Numbered from the stretch's first letter, positions 49,335 through 59,906 are shown. The stretch is DNA of 64,000 bases from Rhyacichthys aspro (GCA_036850595.1 CM072152.1:14831207-14895206), one strand, 5' to 3'. Program-made: numbers and translations. Notes: generated from the letters alone by a model not told the origin.

Positions 49335-51613
49335 TGACAGTAGGACTGACTGAAGGATATTTGTTTAAAGTGTTTGCTTATAAATCCTGTTAACCTTGGC
49401 TCATATCTCCTGGACAGTCCACTTCTCATTATTTCAGATTTCCTTATCTACATACGCTGGCTAAGAACACACATGAAGCTCACAGACTGCTATTGTTTGT
49501 GTTTACTGTGATTGCAAGAGGGATTTGTGACCTACTTTTTCAAGTTTGTTTGGTGGTTCTTAAAGTGTTCTTTAAGTTAATTTTAAGTAAATTTTTATTT
49601 ACGGATTTTGCAGAGATCTGGAAATTTTGAATATAAATTACCATATTAACAACATCTTTTACTTTGCACGGCTGAACTTGTTAGGTTGTTGGAATGAGCC
49701 TTTGCATTGGTTAATACAAACCATAGGCATGTGCCTTTACAGCTGAACCCTTAAGCTCTTAAGCAACCAGTGCACACAGTAGGTAAAATAAACAATACAG
49801 GCCCACCAGCTAAACAATGAACAATTCTCTGTCACAAGTTCAACAACTTTTTTTTTTTTTTTTGAATGAGTAACTTCCTTATAAGTGACACTGGTATGTG
49901 TCTTCACAATCTGACAAAGGTTGCATGTAAGTGCATTTAATTGTGCACATCTGTGTTATACAGCAATTTTATTCATTCAAAGGGGATTCATAGGTGTTTA
50001 TTTATTTATTTATTGCAATTTTACTTTTCAATGATTTTAAATGCAAAGACAGAAACTTTAAGGGAAATTAGACCAGTCATAGGTTAATTAGGATGACGTT
50101 TTACGAACCTAAATTGCATTTTGGTAGTAATCTTAACCAGGATATTATTCATTTAAACTAAATCATTTTTCCTGTTGATTCTTTGTGCAGAAGTTCACAT
50201 ATTGGAATAGGACGCTGTGGCAGTAAAGGGTAACTCTATACTTTAGCGGTCTGTTTGCGTTCCTTACCACAGTATATCAATGTCTAGTCTGTGGTTGTAT
50301 ATCCTCTGTGGTCTTTGCTGTATAACTGTAATCAAACATAATCCTTAGGACTTGTATCTGTTTGCAGCGTCTTCTCATACAGCTTTAAATACTTAAAGGG
50401 ATTTAGCACAATTTGGTATAACAGTACATATTTACAGTTGCACAGAACAGACAGTGGCAGAAAATACAATGGATCTTTTACTGTTTTTTTTCTTGGGTTT
50501 AGACAGAGTTAAACTAAAGATGTCATTATGTCTTATGTTACTTTGCTCTATTATCCCTCAGTGCGTTTGGACACACCTTGAGTTTAAGAGGAAGGAATAC
50601 ACTTTTGTGAGCACTTTAAGTGAATCACACACCCACGGCATACACTTACTTCTCCTTTTCTGCTTCTAGTCATTGGACCCCAGTGGACTTGTTAGCTTGT
50701 GCCTTGAGAATTGAGATTGTATGAGCCTTCAGCTGCACATGACTTTGCACTGTGACATTATTAGATGATTCTTTCTGATGGACTTTAATTTGATTGTATG
50801 TATTTTTTTGATGATTGCCTTTGAAAAAGCCAGTGGATGGCTCTTAAAAACATTACATTTTTTAGTTTTAAAATCCTGGGTGGGCCAGACCTTTTTGTCT
50901 TATTAATATACATTGTGTTTTCAAATTTGAGCATTCATATCAGTTTACCATGTTGCATTGTAACCAACAGTAGGATCAATTTTATGTGCATTTTACAAAC
51001 AAGGAGTCACCAATTTGGTGCTGATTGCTTTTTTTTTTTTTTTTAAAGAAAGGTTAATGCCCTTGTGAGTGTTAATAATGGTTTTATTGTAACCACTAAA
51101 GTGTGTTTTTATGTTCCTTGAAGATAAATGTATAAAATGCCTTTAGGAGTTTTCACTCACTTTGCTTCTGAACACACATCACACAGGCTTATTTTCTAAA
51201 CAATAGACCAGTTTAAACCAAATGGGTATGTATTAACTAATTCCTTTTAAACACAGTTGTTTGGAGTATTTCAATTTTATGCTTGATGATGTGAAGTGTC
51301 CAGTCTTTGACAATCTTCTTCGTTCAACAATAAATCCGTATTAAAGGGAAAAGTGTACAGTGCTGTATTTATACCTGAATGTATTTATGTTGGTATTGAC
51401 TTTCTAATTGAGTCAATATTTTGTGTAAATAAGTTTGATGAGCGTGAGCAGCAATGTTTTCAGTGAATGGTACTTTAATCACAATAAATAAATGCATATT
51501 TTATTGTACATGTTTTCTTTGCGATTATTTACATTACATTAGCTCAATAGAAAATGCAAATAAATTTACCAAGGTGCAAAGTATTTTCCCATAGCAGGAA
51601 GTTGCTTATAATT
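49335..51613. other. c1galt1 3' UTR, convergent with tac3-like gene
   Basis: A long AT-rich stretch with poly-T/A runs (49850, 51030) and no coding exon. Likely poly(A) signals on the plus strand are AATAAA at 51329-51334 and 51483-51488. The tachykinin stop codon on the minus strand is at 51614, so the two transcripts probably meet or overlap around 51480-51610. Confidence 0.5.
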
Positions 51614-52475
51614 CTAAATCAGGTGCTGAAACCTGAACGGGAAGAATGAAGAAGTAAATAATTATGGAGCGGGCATGTGTTCATTAAACTAATAAAACAG
51701 TTGCTTACCTTGGCCTGTCCTGAGTTATGGTGTGGCCCTTCTGGCCCTTTTCTGTTTAGGCAAAGAGAAACTGGTTATGACTAGTAGTGCACCTCAGTAA
51801 CAATTAATACTTGGATTGCTCATTTGTTCCTTTCTGGAACAGAGAGATAATTACAGTTATTATTAATAATAATAAAAATTTAATAGAATAATTATATGAA
51901 GTATCATTAGAACAGGTGGAGACACTACCGTCAAACAATATAGTGTTTTTTTTTAAACGTATTTTAACGTTTGAAATTGGTTCTACCTGATGTCCGTCCC
52001 AAAAGACCAGCCAGGATTTTATCTATGTATCCTGCATAACAAGCAAACGTAAGATTTTAAAACAAAAATACCAAAGTCCTTTATATTTAAATGCCCAAAT
52101 ACTGTATGCTATATTTTTATTTGAGAATGTGGAGACAATTTCTATATAACTGTTAAGAAATTAGAAAAACTTACTGTTTGGCTTTGGAGCACTTCTCCTT
52201 CCCATTAAACTCACAAAGCTGTCATGATCAATGTCATCAAATCTCTTCAGTGCAATATCTTGACCTGCATGGCACCTAGATTCACTCTAGAAAATCACAC
52301 ATGTGAAATTATCCCCAAAGTGGCTTCACCTCATGAGTACTAGGTTACTAGGGACTTATACCTCTGTTGGAGTCTCATAAACGTCTGGTTTACACCATCC
52401 CATCACAGGAAACATGGTTAGCATTACCAGCAGAACCACTGAAGCCAAAGTGCAGCAATATGTGATTCTCTGCAT
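51614..52475 (-). CDS. tac3: Tachykinin-3-like precursor with one NKF-like peptide
   Basis: Five coding exons in transcript order: 52475-52362, 52286-52175, 52031-51987, 51751-51709, 51632-51614; all phases agree and give 110 residues. Residues about 1-26 are a signal peptide (LASVVLLVMLTMFPVMGW). Exon 2 carries KR, then FDDIDHDSFVSLM, then GRR: a dibasic-flanked peptide with an amidation Gly. It closely resembles the NKF/NKB-related peptide of fish Tac3 (pattern xNDIDYDxFVGLM). The fixed FxGLM core reads FVSLM here. Exon 3 (YIDKILAGLLGRTS) sits where neurokinin B (xxHDxFVGLMGRR) is expected but lacks the Phe, Met and dibasic site. The product should be a secreted neuropeptide precursor acting through tachykinin NK3-type receptors. 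A tac3b-type paralogue is likely; tac1 is less likely because of the DIDHDSF pattern. Missed by simple long-ORF searches because exons are tiny. Confidence 0.82.
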
Positions 52476-55056
52476 AACTCTGACATGGAAACACACAGAG
52501 AGTGGGTTAGTTTGGAAAGCAAGTGCAATGTACAAGCCACGACCAAGCCCTGGCCTAATCTCTACCACATCACTTTTACACGTGGATCAAAACTAATGAA
52601 GGTCAGAGTTGTGTAAATATTTGATTTGTACACACAGCGGGTGTGTCAGTGGTGTTTTTTTTTACCCTTTACTCAGACAAGATCTTCTTGCCTTAATGTG
52701 CACTCATTAATAAGTGATTACATAGATACCAATATTTCAATAGAAGCATCTTGAATCCTTACTCACTTTTCACAATTTACTCATATGTATATTTCCCTAT
52801 GTTCCCCTAAAAACACCACACCTACAGTATCTTAGTACAGTACTGCACAGCAAGATTCACACCAACTTTATACTTATACTTTGGTGGATTAAACTGTATT
52901 TTATGAAATGTCCATATGCGCTCACAATCCTACATTTAACCAGAATGACATTCAGCCCCAACCACAGCCAGTTTCACAATCCTGCGGCTTTGTGAACTTT
53001 AATGGCATCAGTCCTTGCGACATGACACTGTCCTAGGAGCTGTAAATCTGACTCAGATAGCTGACAGATGTTTGGATAAGTCATGAAAAATATGAGTGTT
53101 AGATGTTTGGCACATATCAGAATTAAAAAAAACATGTAAATATCAAAGTCTCACCTGTTGTCACAGCCTTACGTGGTGCTGTATTTTGCAGGTTCAACGA
53201 GATGAAATCCTCAAACCAGTTCATCTCTGTCCAAACTTCTTCACTTCATATACCGTCCAGGGCAGCCCCTCCCACCACACAAGCCCCCTTTAGACTTTCA
53301 CGGCATGACGCACATCAGATCATTAGATTTTTAAATTTATCTTTGAAAATTTACCCCTCCACTTAATTAATCCCAGTAGGCTGTGTGTGTCCCTGCAGAC
53401 TTTGGGATCATTTCCTCTGTGTTTCTACACTTTACATGGAAAACTCAGACGGAGCAAATCCTTTACGATCTTTACCTCGGATCATGAGTGGAAATTTTCA
53501 AACCTGTTCGTGATTCTAATCTTGATGAAATGTGGACAATTAGTGTCTACAAAACACTTTCCATCTGTTTTCTGGTGCAATCTAATGGTGTTGTGTTATG
53601 GTAAATATGGTGAATATTTATCATTTGATAATTGCACTGGGTTTATCTCTGTGATGGCAAATCTCTGTGGTTTTTAGTGTCTTATCAGCAGGTGACAGAG
53701 AGGAGAACAGTCAGCATCCACCAAAAAGCAAAGCAAGCAAGATTTCATCAGTTTTGATTGGACACTGGGGAGGATTCCTGTTAATAAAGTTAATAAGGTA
53801 ATCTTTTCTGCTCGTTTCCTGCACCAATAGAGACTGTATGTCCGTGTACCAATGTAGAGAAATGTTTTGGCATGATACATAAACACTCTTTGCCCACTGT
53901 GTTTTTGATGTAGACACCATTCTCCATTGCTTCCTTTTATTCACCAGGGAACAACACAAATGCAGCGGGAAGTCAAACAATAAACGGCCAAGAAATTAGG
54001 TCACATGGCACAGGAATGAAAATTAAAGCTAAAAACTTAAATGAAGAAAACACTTGTCTGACAAATTGTGTTCTTTTTTCTGTTTTTTTTAAATTCCCTT
54101 CACTTTCACTGAAAAAAACATGACATACAGTATATTCTTTGATTTTGCCTCTCGGCTTTGGTCATTATGTTCTTAAATAGTGCTCATTCTTTCAGCTTAG
54201 AAGAGAGAAAAAAGCTAGGAGCGTTCCAACAATCTTGCCTTTTCTGTTTAAGACACAAAAGGCGAGTAGGGATGTTCTATAGAAAATAAAAGCAGGAAGG
54301 AGGTCCTACAAGTAGAGTGGTCTTTTAAACACCACTTTGAGTGACAGTGCAACCAGAATATGCAACTCAGTCTTTAAACATCCTCATGATAAATGAATTT
54401 GATTGTAAGAATAAATGTATCACTTCTGTTATGATGAAATTGTATCTTGTTCCTCTTTACCTCAGAATGTCCCCTGCTGTAACATAAATCTGCACACTGC
54501 ATGAAGACAGAGTATTTGGGTCAAAAACAAAAGTGTTGAGGGAAGAGTAAGTAGTAAAAATGGGTAGATGTGAGGATACAAGGGCAGACCAACAAAACAC
54601 TATAGACCAGATGGACTTTTTCCCTACGTGAATCAATATTCAAACCCTGAGCTCCCTGTAGTGTAATGAGGCCAAGTCCAAAGAGAAGAGCACGACGAGG
54701 GAGGGCTGAGGGATGTCATTTCCAAAGAGAGACATTCTCATTGGAGCAAACACAAAGACAGGCGCTATGCTTGTTTTAGGGGAAAAAAGAGCGAAAGGGG
54801 GAAAACAAACAGGATCCTACTTGCTGAGGCCATCTTTCTCATATCCTGCCCTGCTGCTGGGACTCTACATCTCTTGAATCTCGAGGTAAGAAAGAATACA
54901 TTGATATATTTGATGCAAAGATGCAATAAATTATGAAGGTGTGAGGAAGGAATGTTTCTATTTTAGTTCTGTTTCATTCTCTATTTATGAAACAAATACT
55001 AGAATGGTTTTAAGGAAGGTTCTTGAACAGAGTATTGAAAGTGGAAGATGTTTTAA
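52476..55056. other. Region between divergent tac3-like and apof genes
   Basis: AT-rich and without recognisable coding exons. The tac3 promoter and possible noncoding first exon lie at the left. A good donor (CTCGAG, then GTAAGA) at 54885/54886 follows a CCTGCCCTGCTGCTGGGAC stretch and is a candidate noncoding first exon of apof. If so, the 1.86-kb transposon that follows lies in the apof 5' UTR intron. Confidence 0.4.
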
Positions 55057-55082
55057 CCCTCCTACACCCCTTTAACTTTTGT

Positions 55083-55540
55083 AACATCAGTCGCCCTAGC
55101 GCACAAAAAAATGCTCCAATAAAGAGTGACATAGAAATATTATCTAATAATTCATAATTGCAATTTTTTTATACTATTATTAGCTTCAGTCCTCACCATA
55201 CATAGCAAATATTTATTGTGTTGCTAAAATTTAACAAAAAGTAAATTTCAATACAATAAATGCAAATTACATTTTTTTTTGTGGGGAATTATCAGAGCCT
55301 GAGGTTGTCAAAAATTGGCCTCAAGTTTGAGTTTGCTTCATTTTTATTTTTTGTGTAGTGTCAGATTATACGATAAATGTCACACCTGTCGCCGTAGAAC
55401 ACTAAATCGAGCTCCAGTAAAGACTGCCATAGAAATATTATCTAATAATGCATAATTCCATTTTTTTTTAAATTGATACTATTTTTAGCTTCAGTCCTCA
55501 CCATACATAGCAAATATTTATTGTGATTCTAAGATTTAAC
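55083..55540 (+). repeat. Duplicated block inside the piggyBac-like element
   Basis: Two copies of one sequence lie about 300 bp apart: CATAGAAATATTATCTAATA near 55130 and again near 55427, and AGCTTCAGTCCTCACCATAC near 55180 and again near 55487, each continuing into CATAGCAAATATTTATTGTG. A following segment (TGTGGGGAATTATC...GTCAAAAATTGGC) also occurs twice, at about 55281 and 55981. The second spacing is widened by the nested repeat at 55611-55966. Confidence 0.8.
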
Positions 55541-55610
55541 CCCTTGAATGTCGGTTATTGTGATTAGAACTTGATTTCAGTATAAGACGTGAATAATTTA
55601 CCATAGGATA

Positions 55611-55966
55611 AATTCATTCGTTGGTCCCGTTGGGGGTCGCGAGTGGCTGGAGCCTATCCCAGCAGCTTTGGGCCTTGGGTGGGGTACAGTCTGGACAATG
55701 GCCAGTTAGTAGCAGGGCTGACACTTAGAGACAGACACTGACAGACAACCATTCACTCTCACATTCATTCACTTGCGATACTTTAGATTTTCCAAATGAC
55801 CTATATATGCATGTCTTTGGGCGGTGGGAGGAAGCTGGAGGACATGCAGACTCCTCACAGAAAGACCAGAGTTAGCTGATGATGTTTTGAGTTGTCCACA
55901 ATCAGCTCACGACCTTCTTGCTGTGAAGCAGGAGCGCTACCCACTCTGCCACCGTGCATCCCCCCA
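55611..55966. mobile_element. Common dispersed teleost repeat nested in the piggyBac-like element
   Basis: I recognise phrases of a very abundant fish interspersed repeat: CTGGAGCCTATCCCAGC, GGGTACAGTCTGGACA, CCATTCACTCTCACATTCA, TGCATGTCTTTGGGC, GTGGGAGGAAGCTGGAG, GACCTTCTTGCTGTGA and CTCTGCCACCGTGCA. The copy is diverged and shortened. It interrupts the second copy of the duplicated block, so it was inserted after that duplication. I do not name a family. Confidence 0.7.
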
Positions 55967-56615
55967 TAAGATTTTTTTTTTTGTGGGGAATTATCGAGCC
56001 CGGGATTGTCAAAAATTGGCATCAAATCCTTCTCCTCGAGCAAATCAAGGAGGTTCATGGCTTCGGCCAAATTTGACTTTCTTGTGCGTTCCATCTTGGC
56101 AGTTTGGGATGAAATGAACCCCGATCTAAGACCCCGATCTAAGTGACACATAATGTCTTGCTCTGGGATAACACCTGTGTAAACAAAGCCAGACTAGCAA
56201 GTTTTTTGGGTTTTTTTTAGATTACTTTGTCCAGGCCTTTGATGTTTTTTGCATGTGTGATAAGGCTTTGATAGGTGCAGAAGCTTTGAACTTTGTGCAC
56301 TTTATCGATTTGAACTGAACAAAATTCAACTTGTTGGCAACAGTAATACATTTCTCGGTAAGGCATTTTGGATGCGGACACACACATACACACTAATTTC
56401 TCAACATACACATGCACACCACATTGTGACATCCCTAAAATACACCCAAATCATTTTAGTTCATCATATTTGTTGAATGGGCCCTACAGGCACAATAATT
56501 TATACAACCATCAAAGGAGCCATTGCCCCATTTTGAACTCTCTCTCTCATATATGGGAAAAATAATGCCATATAGTGGAAAACAATATAAAGTAAAATTC
56601 TTGTCCCTCACTATC

Positions 56616-56632
56616 ATATATATATATATATA

Positions 56633-56727
<95 letters not shown>
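56616..56727. repeat. (TA)n microsatellite
   Basis: About 110 bp of almost pure TA/AT with one GATATA interruption near 56634, inside the piggyBac-like element. The tract is self-complementary and can extrude cruciforms. The Ile-Tyr repeat open frames on both strands are artefacts of this tract. Confidence 0.95.
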
Positions 56728-56729
<2 letters not shown>

Positions 56730-57032
56730 ACGATGGGTGTTACTAGTTTCATTTTACAGTCTACTAAAAAGTAAAAAAAAACAAAAAAAGCTGAAATCTT
56801 AAAATTCATCCCAAAATACACACTGGAGGCTAACTCTATGCCATTTGTTTAAACACAGCCAAAGTTATCCACAAAAAAAAGGCGTGAAACATCAAAAATG
56901 CTCTAGGGGTGTAGGAGGGTTAAATGCTAATCTTCAAAGACATTCTCCAAAAAAAAAAAAATTAAAAGAAACAAAAACTGAGCCCGTGGTTGTGTTTTTC
57001 TTTGTGTGGCAGCTTTCGAAAATAGTAGAAGG

Positions 57033-58298
57033 ATGATGTCCAAACTGAAGTGGCTCATTGTGATCCAGCTCTTGCTGAGTGACCTGGCTCTGTGTCGAGT
57101 TGCACCTCCACAATTGCTCAAACACAAACGACTGACAAATAATGACATCCATGACGAGGTTGAGAAGCAAACTGAACTGAGTCCTGGCTTATCTACACAT
57201 AGTCCTGGATCAGAGCTTTCAGAGGAAGAGGAAAAAGCCCGGTCTGCCAAACGTCTGATATCAGTTCTCAGGGCAAAACTTCAAGGCCAGATGCAAGATC
57301 ATCTCCATATTCAAGGCAAAGTCAGCTGTGAAGACCTGCTGACTGCCAGCTCTGTGGATGATTCATTGTCCTATGTCTTGCCTCAGGAACTGCTGGGCCT
57401 CAGTTTAGTACCTGTGTTGGTGGTGGCAAACTGTCGAAAAGAGGCCCAGACCCTTGTGGAAAAGCTGTATGACCTACTCGGGGTCTCCGACACAGAGGAG
57501 CTTCTCATGGACCTTGAGAGCCTGATGGAGCAAAAGATGTTAAAGGTGGGATCTTCAGCTTCAGCTTCAAAGAGGAACCAAGCAGAGCTTAAAATAGAGG
57601 CTGTGATGTTCAATATCCAGCAACTGGCTGAAGGGGACGACAGTGCAACAGGACAAGGCTCCAATCAGGAAGTAAAGCAGGGAGCGCGGTGTGAAGGCTG
57701 GACCAGGATGAATGGCACCATGTTGATAGGGTCAGCAGTGGAAGGGCCCTCCGGTGCTCTAGATGAAGCTGTACAACACTGTGAGAAGCTGGGGGTCTTG
57801 TGTGCAGGTGTGGCTCACAATGGACCGCTTAAATCAGGCAGCTATCAGGCTGTACTGAAAAAGGGGAGCCGAGTTTTGCCATCTCAATCTGAATCCTGGA
57901 TTCTTCAGTGTAGCTTTGAAAAGGATTCAGGCAGAAGGCTGAAGCGAAGCCCCCAGAGAAGCTGCATCAATAAGAACGAGGAGGAGGTGTACAAGGTCAT
58001 GGAGTGGATCCCTGCTGTCAGCACGCTGTATAACCTGGGTACAGCAGTGTATTACGCCTCAGTCAACTGCTCTGAGACGGCAAAAGAGAGGGCCATCCTC
58101 ACTGCTGTCGACCTCGGCACAGACGCTCTCATGGTGGTCACTGGGGGCACTGCCGGAGTGGCAGGATATGCTCTGGGCGCAGGCGTGAAGACCGGGGTGA
58201 AAGCAGGTGCCCGGTACCTGATGAACTCCATGAAGGAGGAAGATGACATCTTAGTAAACCAGTTTAGCTGGGAGGATGACACATTCACCTTTCAGTAA
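57033..58298 (+). CDS. apof: Apolipoprotein F (expanded fish form)
   Basis: A single coding exon of 421 residues. In mammals ApoF is a secreted plasma lipoprotein component that modulates cholesteryl ester transfer. A signal peptide (LIVIQLLLSDLALC) precedes an acidic propeptide-like region with a furin-type RSAKR site (about residue 74). The segment CEDLLTA...LVVANCRKEAQTLVEKLYDLLG matches the first Cys-pair half of human ApoF. The C-terminal half (KVMEWIPAVSTLYNLGTAVYYASVNC, ERAILTAVDLGTDALMVVTG) matches mature human ApoF (VQLLPGVGTFYNLGTALYYATQNC). Directly before it is RRLKRS, a strong furin site equivalent to the human processing point. Between the halves lies a Cys-containing insert not present in human. 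The acceptor-like TGTGGCAG before the start suggests a 5' UTR intron. The neighbour stat2 matches human 12q13.3. Confidence 0.88.
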   Translation: MMSKLKWLIVIQLLLSDLALCRVAPPQLLKHKRLTNNDIHDEVEKQTELSPGLSTHSPGSELSEEEEKARSAKRLISVLRAKLQGQMQDHLHIQGKVSCEDLLTASSVDDSLSYVLPQELLGLSLVPVLVVANCRKEAQTLVEKLYDLLGVSDTEELLMDLESLMEQKMLKVGSSASASKRNQAELKIEAVMFNIQQLAEGDDSATGQGSNQEVKQGARCEGWTRMNGTMLIGSAVEGPSGALDEAVQHCEKLGVLCAGVAHNGPLKSGSYQAVLKKGSRVLPSQSESWILQCSFEKDSGRRLKRSPQRSCINKNEEEVYKVMEWIPAVSTLYNLGTAVYYASVNCSETAKERAILTAVDLGTDALMVVTGGTAGVAGYALGAGVKTGVKAGARYLMNSMKEEDDILVNQFSWEDDTFTFQ

Positions 58299-58892
58299 AC
58301 ATAGATATAGACATAGATAAGTCTCTTCAGCAACCACAATCAGAGAGTTACTTTTTCAGGGTTTATAATGTAATTATAATTATCTCGTAATTAGAAACAT
58401 TAAAATAAACAGACATCTTTGTGTATTTGATAATATCAAACCAACAACCCCAAGACTGAGAAACAAACAACTCTTTAGAAAAGGCAGCAACAAACAAACT
58501 CAGGAATATCTCAAGACATTTGACCTATTATCTGATTTACAGTCATGCAGGTTTGTGACTCTGGTGTATCTGCAGGATCTTTAGTGTATATAGGCTATTT
58601 TTTTTTTTTTTTTTTTTACATTTTAGCAGCATTGCATTGTTTTACATTTGGGGGACATGTTTGAAATGACCTTGCCACATTGTTCTTTTGTACTAAACTT
58701 TAATGAAGTAGATTCATTTAATTGCTTCCTAGATAATAGTATATTATAATTGTGTAATCCTTTGATGATAAACCACAGGATTGACAACCAGACTAGTGAC
58801 ATTGTTACTGAAAAGTATTCTGCTTTACTCTGATTTTGCAAGTAAAATATATGTTATAAACTTCACTTGAACTTGGCTGATTTTTTTCTCCC

Positions 58893-58925
58893 ATGATATA
58901 GGGATTTAGTAAATCCCTATGTCAT
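58893..58925. repeat. Short palindrome (16-bp arms, one mismatch)
   Basis: ATGATATAGGGATTTA (58893-58908), a single G, then TAAATCCCTATGTCAT (58910-58925). The inner 11 bp are perfect and the full 16 bp have one mismatch. Confidence 0.9.
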
Positions 58926-59004
58926 ATAGTTTTTGACCAAGTATCTTTAACATATTGTAAATCCGATTTACAATATGTTAAAGATACTTGGTCAAAAACT
59001 ATAT
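58924..59004. repeat. Perfect 40-bp-arm inverted repeat
   Basis: The arm at 58924-58963 is exactly reverse-complementary to 58965-59004, with a single C between. It starts ATATAGTTTTTGACCAAGTA and its end meets the second arm at AAATC-C-GATTT. It directly abuts the shorter palindrome on its left. I find no flanking duplication, so a mobile origin is not shown. Confidence 0.97.
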
Positions 59005-59598
59005 CGCTGCAATGGTCCGAGACCGGTAGCGTTTACGATCAGACACGTGTTGTATTTGAGGCAAGATCTTAAGAACTGTCATTCAGCCTATCTTCACGCA
59101 TCTCTATTTTACTAATATGTCAGGATTGGCACGGCACCTAGTAGTTGAAAGAGGGACTGCAATGACAACGAATTATATTGCTGCTCCTGTAATGGCTTGG
59201 TTTATTATAGGTGGATTTGTTTGATTATTTCATTCCTGCTAACTACCAAAAGCCTCCAAACAATTAGATTTGCAGGGTATTACATAGCAAAAACATTTGT
59301 ACATTCTTTAGGTATTAATTAGCTTGCTCAGAGGTCTTCTTCTGAGTTACATTCTGTAATTTTGTTTGCCTTAAAAGTGGGTACAAAAATGTACTATAGC
59401 TTGCACTCCGCCAAAAAGGAATGCGCTTTTATAATTTATATCATCTTATTAGACTATGTCATTATTTATGTCATATTTGACAGTGTTTTTTTCTTTTGTG
59501 TTTGGATATAGCCTGTACGTCACAAATTCCCATGCAGTTTTGTTTTTTAACTTTCGCTACGTCATTTCTGGGAAGTGTCTGTCTGTCGGAGCGCTGTA

Positions 59599-59610
59599 AG
59601 TTTCTGTTTT
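59599..59610. promoter_or_regulatory. ISRE-like site upstream of stat2
   Basis: AGTTTCTGTTTT resembles the interferon-stimulated response element (AGTTTCNNTTTC) with one mismatch. It lies about 300 bp before the presumed end of the first noncoding exon. Function is inferred from the known interferon induction of STAT2 in vertebrates. Confidence 0.35.
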
Positions 59611-59906
59611 GCTCAGCCCCGCCCCTCGTTACAGATTGACGTGAGAACAAACCAGTAACGTGTCGAATCTTGCTCTGGCTTGACCAATCAGCAACCTCTC
59701 TGGATGGAGTGGGGAAACTGTCACCCGGTAACGGACATTGTGGCTCCGGTACCACGGTCTGGCTCTGGTGAATAGAGCCAAAATGGCTCCGTGTGTCGAA
59801 CACTCACAGCGCTGAAGTTGCATGAGTAGCCAATGAAATCGCGATTGAAGAACACCTCTGCTAGATATAGTTGTTGTCATTTAGCACGAACAGGCTTAGC
59901 TCTCTG

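Larger units (their letters stand above)
55057..56919. mobile_element. piggyBac-like element, TTAA-flanked, degenerate
   Basis: Perfect 15-bp terminal inverted repeats (CCCTCCTACACCCCT at 55057-55071; its reverse complement at 56905-56919) are each flanked by TTAA (55053-55056, 56920-56923). A CCC-start terminal repeat at a TTAA target is the hallmark of the piggyBac superfamily. The interior contains a duplicated 300-bp block, a nested dispersed repeat and a (TA)n tract. A minus-strand frame at about 56100-55960 (TRKSNLAEAMNLLDLLEEKD) may be a scrap of transposase N-terminus, but no intact transposase is present. Confidence 0.75.

Noticed and set aside
56456..56821. Open frames with Ile-Tyr runs on both strands
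   Set aside because: They are translations of the (TA)n microsatellite.
59471..59880. Overlapping minus-strand open frames (110 and 83 residues)
   Set aside because: They lie in the CpG-richer stat2 promoter region, have no family resemblance and no supporting splice sites; probably chance frames.
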